Source of the DNA: Rachycentron canadum
Lineage: Eukaryota > Chordata > Actinopteri > Carangiformes > Rachycentridae
Assembly: GCA_038496675.1 (NCBI GenBank)
Contig: CM076650.1
Span: 15,709,846-15,773,845 of the forward strand
DNA length: 64,000 nt
Direction of reading: 5' to 3'
Each line of letters begins with the position of its first letter. The first letter of the stretch is position 1. The notes below the pieces were generated by a model, which saw nothing but the letters and a program-made list of their open reading frames with translations, did not search any database and was not told where the DNA came from. Positions 61,584-64,000 of the stretch are shown piece after piece. A program made the position numbers and the translations under genes.

Positions 61584-64000
61584 CTAAGAACAACCCTGAG
61601 TATGTATCAATAATCCAGGGGCTACCCCATGAATAAATGATTAGGATATCCTACCTGTCAGTGGTGGACTCTTCAATTATCCATATAGCATGTACTGAAG
61701 GGTCACACTCTTGGTGAAAAAATGGGGGTTGTGCATACATCACATCACATATGAATAATTTCTCTGTTGTAGAAAACACACTACACCTTTATCATCTTTT
61801 CTGGTCTGTAAGCAAAATGAAGCCGGGGGAATATTGACCACATACATTCCATCACTCCCTCCCACTTCCCTTTCTCTTATAACTTCCCCATCCTTTCCCC
61901 TTTCCTCCCTCACCCTTTTCATATTCACTCATCTGTGCCTCCTCACTTTCTGTTTCCTACCTATTATTCAAACCCCCCCCCTCATCTCCTTCTCCGTCTC
62001 CTCACCGGGGCAGATAATGAGCCTCGCCAGGCAGTGATCTGTTTCCATGGCATTTTCACAGGTTTTTCTGCTCATTCACATACAAACGTTCATGCCTTTT
62101 TTTCTCAAGAGCTGGTCAATGAGCAGGAGATTTCCCACCATGAGACTCACACTCAACCAACACTCTCATACTCTTTAGTGTGAGAATTACAAAGGGATAT
62201 TTGTCAAAGATCTATTATTTTGCTACTTCACATTCAGTAGAAATAATGTGACTCACAAGCAGAGATACAAATACTTACTACTTCATCTGGAGTTAATTTC
62301 ATAGTAAAAAAGGTTGTTTTGATTTGTCTAATTCAGACTAAAGTTTCATATCAATGTGTTTTAAGACAGACTTCAGAAAACATGAATATATTCTATAATA
62401 CATGATACAGTATCGAAAAATGCTTTATATGCAGGACTCTTAATGTAATGTAGTGCATGTAAGGAACAAATGACTGGAGTCTATAATTTTGTCAATATTG
62501 CCACAGAAACAAACAAAAAAAAAAAACAACAAACACATACACTTTGTGCCATGTAGCTTTATTGTGACACAGCTGGTTGGGCAGTTGCGTTGAAGTCGCT
62601 ATCTTTCCAAAGTCGTTTCTTTCTAAATTTTCTTTTGAGTTTCGTCTGCATCTGCTCTGCTACTAAGAGAGACCGCTTCCCCTACAACTTCTACAACCAG
62701 TTTGCAACCTAGTTGCCTGGGTGAGGTTCTCACGACTCCTGCCCACTCAAACGTAAACAAAAAAAATCATCTCATGGGAACGTGTGTGAAGTAAACACTT
62801 CCCATGAGCCCACCTGCACACACCACAACAACAACCTCTAGACCGACTAACAACCTGACCCTGATATAGTAACTTACTGATTGATTAATATGATGACCAG
62901 TTAATGAGCAGACTATCTGGAAGATTGTTGTGTTACTAAAATTTTGAAGTTGACTGGCTTTATAGTGTTGTTGTCTATTTAAATAGCAGACACAGTGATT
63001 CTGTATTTGAGAGTCATTTTAAAATAAGCAGAAGCAGAAAATGGAGGCTGCTGTCAAACTCACCCACTGAACACAGAATGCAAATCCATGTAGATAGGTA
63101 TCTCCCTGCTGTGTGCTGTAAGCACAGTACACATTAATACTCTTCAGTGAATAATTTTCATCTCTCGTGCAGGTCACCACAAACATGCTTTCACAGCCTT
63201 ACTTTGTCAAACAGCAGCTCCTGAATCACACACGCATGCGAGCATTATTAATAGTCCCACTGCAGCACAGGGATGAATTGCCACTGATTAAAGTTTGCTG
63301 ATTGCAGTTACCAACCACACAATTACCAACAAATAACCTAGATGTCCTCAAGTGTTGAGAAGATTTACAGAAATCAGTCAAAGCCTCTCGTGAACAACCC
63401 ATGTAATTTAAAACAGCATGCAGGAGAGATGTGATGAAAACGGCCAGCGTGCCAGGAGAAAAGGATCTATTCACACGAGCAACACAGCACAAGCATATTT
63501 TAATGCTAATGTGCCATATTACCATACATCATCCGCATATTCTCCACTAAGATTGGGAACCACTGATTTCACAATAAAGGGGGGTATCCTTGGGTAAGCA
63601 AACTCATCACAGGCCTTTTGTATTTTGGCACAATTATTACGAGCCCCTGAAACGACATGAAAGTAGGTCATGGTTTTTAACATTGCATTAGATGGATAGG
63701 TCATATGAAGGCATCACTGCTGCAAGAAAATGCTGTCAGTCACCCAATAACCCTAATGGAAAGACTGAAAATTGCATCTGATCACCAGCTTTCTTCAGCA
63801 CTATCTTTAGAGTATGATGAAACTGTCTGTAAACCTTGGTATTTGTAAATCCTCTACCAGCTGTTGCAAAGGAAGACAAACTCTCCAGAGGGGACATAAA
63901 GGACAAAACAACAGTTGCACACTTTAACCATGAAGGCTTTTTGTTATCGACAAGGAAATGTAGTGAGCAGCATCAATATGGGGAAAAAGAAAAAAGAAAA
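59191..64000. other. gene-free stretch to the window end
   Basis: No gene recognised. Contents are an A run (60173-60188), an AT microsatellite (61535-61581), a tiny lysine/arginine-rich frame overlapping AATAAA on the - strand (62559-62651), and a TAAT-rich block of even composition at 63220-63560 that resembles conserved non-coding DNA. Confidence 0.45.
61535..61581. repeat. (AT)n microsatellite
   Basis: About 23 uninterrupted AT units. Confidence 0.97.

Overview
The window reads as vertebrate, most likely teleost fish, nuclear DNA. Genes are split by GT..AG introns, non-coding DNA is AT-rich, TG/CA microsatellites are frequent, and several dispersed repeats look like families typical of ray-finned fish genomes (a DNA transposon ending CAGTGGTGGAAGAAGTAC, LINE-2-like 3' tails ending in 'GCGCTATATAAATAAA', and a repeat carrying 'GAGCCAATCCCAGCTAGCAT'). 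There are no prokaryotic operons, rRNA genes or CRISPR arrays. One assembly gap (10761-11149) is present, and its left edge ends in what looks like Tn5/Nextera adapter sequence.

Layout. (1) 3835-9817, + strand: the last five coding exons of a bMERB-domain gene (bmerb1 / C16orf45 family); its 5' end lies outside the window or was not found. (2) 15746-19294, + strand: a complete seven-exon gene for a 272-residue Myb/SANT-like protein with a C-terminal coiled coil, resembling the DNA-binding partner proteins of Harbinger-type transposons; I know no name for it. (3) 21627-31932, + strand: complete prpsap1 (PRPP synthetase-associated protein 1, PAP39) in ten exons, plus an unexpected 45-nt in-frame cassette exon at 27805-27849. 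(4) 36405-35779, - strand: a single-exon small GTPase, probably Ras-dva, with a CILS prenylation box and a plausible TATA/CCAAT/octamer promoter. (5) About 37-64 kb: no recognisable gene. It holds degraded transposons, microsatellites, a set of diverged local duplicates (50.5-52.0 kb), two long perfect hairpins and some blocks that resemble conserved non-coding DNA.

The four genes do not form a pathway. prpsap1 modulates PRPP synthetase in nucleotide synthesis, bmerb1 belongs to a cytoskeleton/Rab-binding domain family, Ras-dva is a developmental signalling GTPase lost in mammals, and the Myb/SANT gene is a probable domesticated transposon protein. The observations most worth following up are the prpsap1 cassette exon, the Myb/SANT gene, the local duplicate set and the perfect hairpins. 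Exon boundaries were placed by eye from splice consensus, reading-frame continuity and recalled human protein sequences; no alignment or expression data were available.
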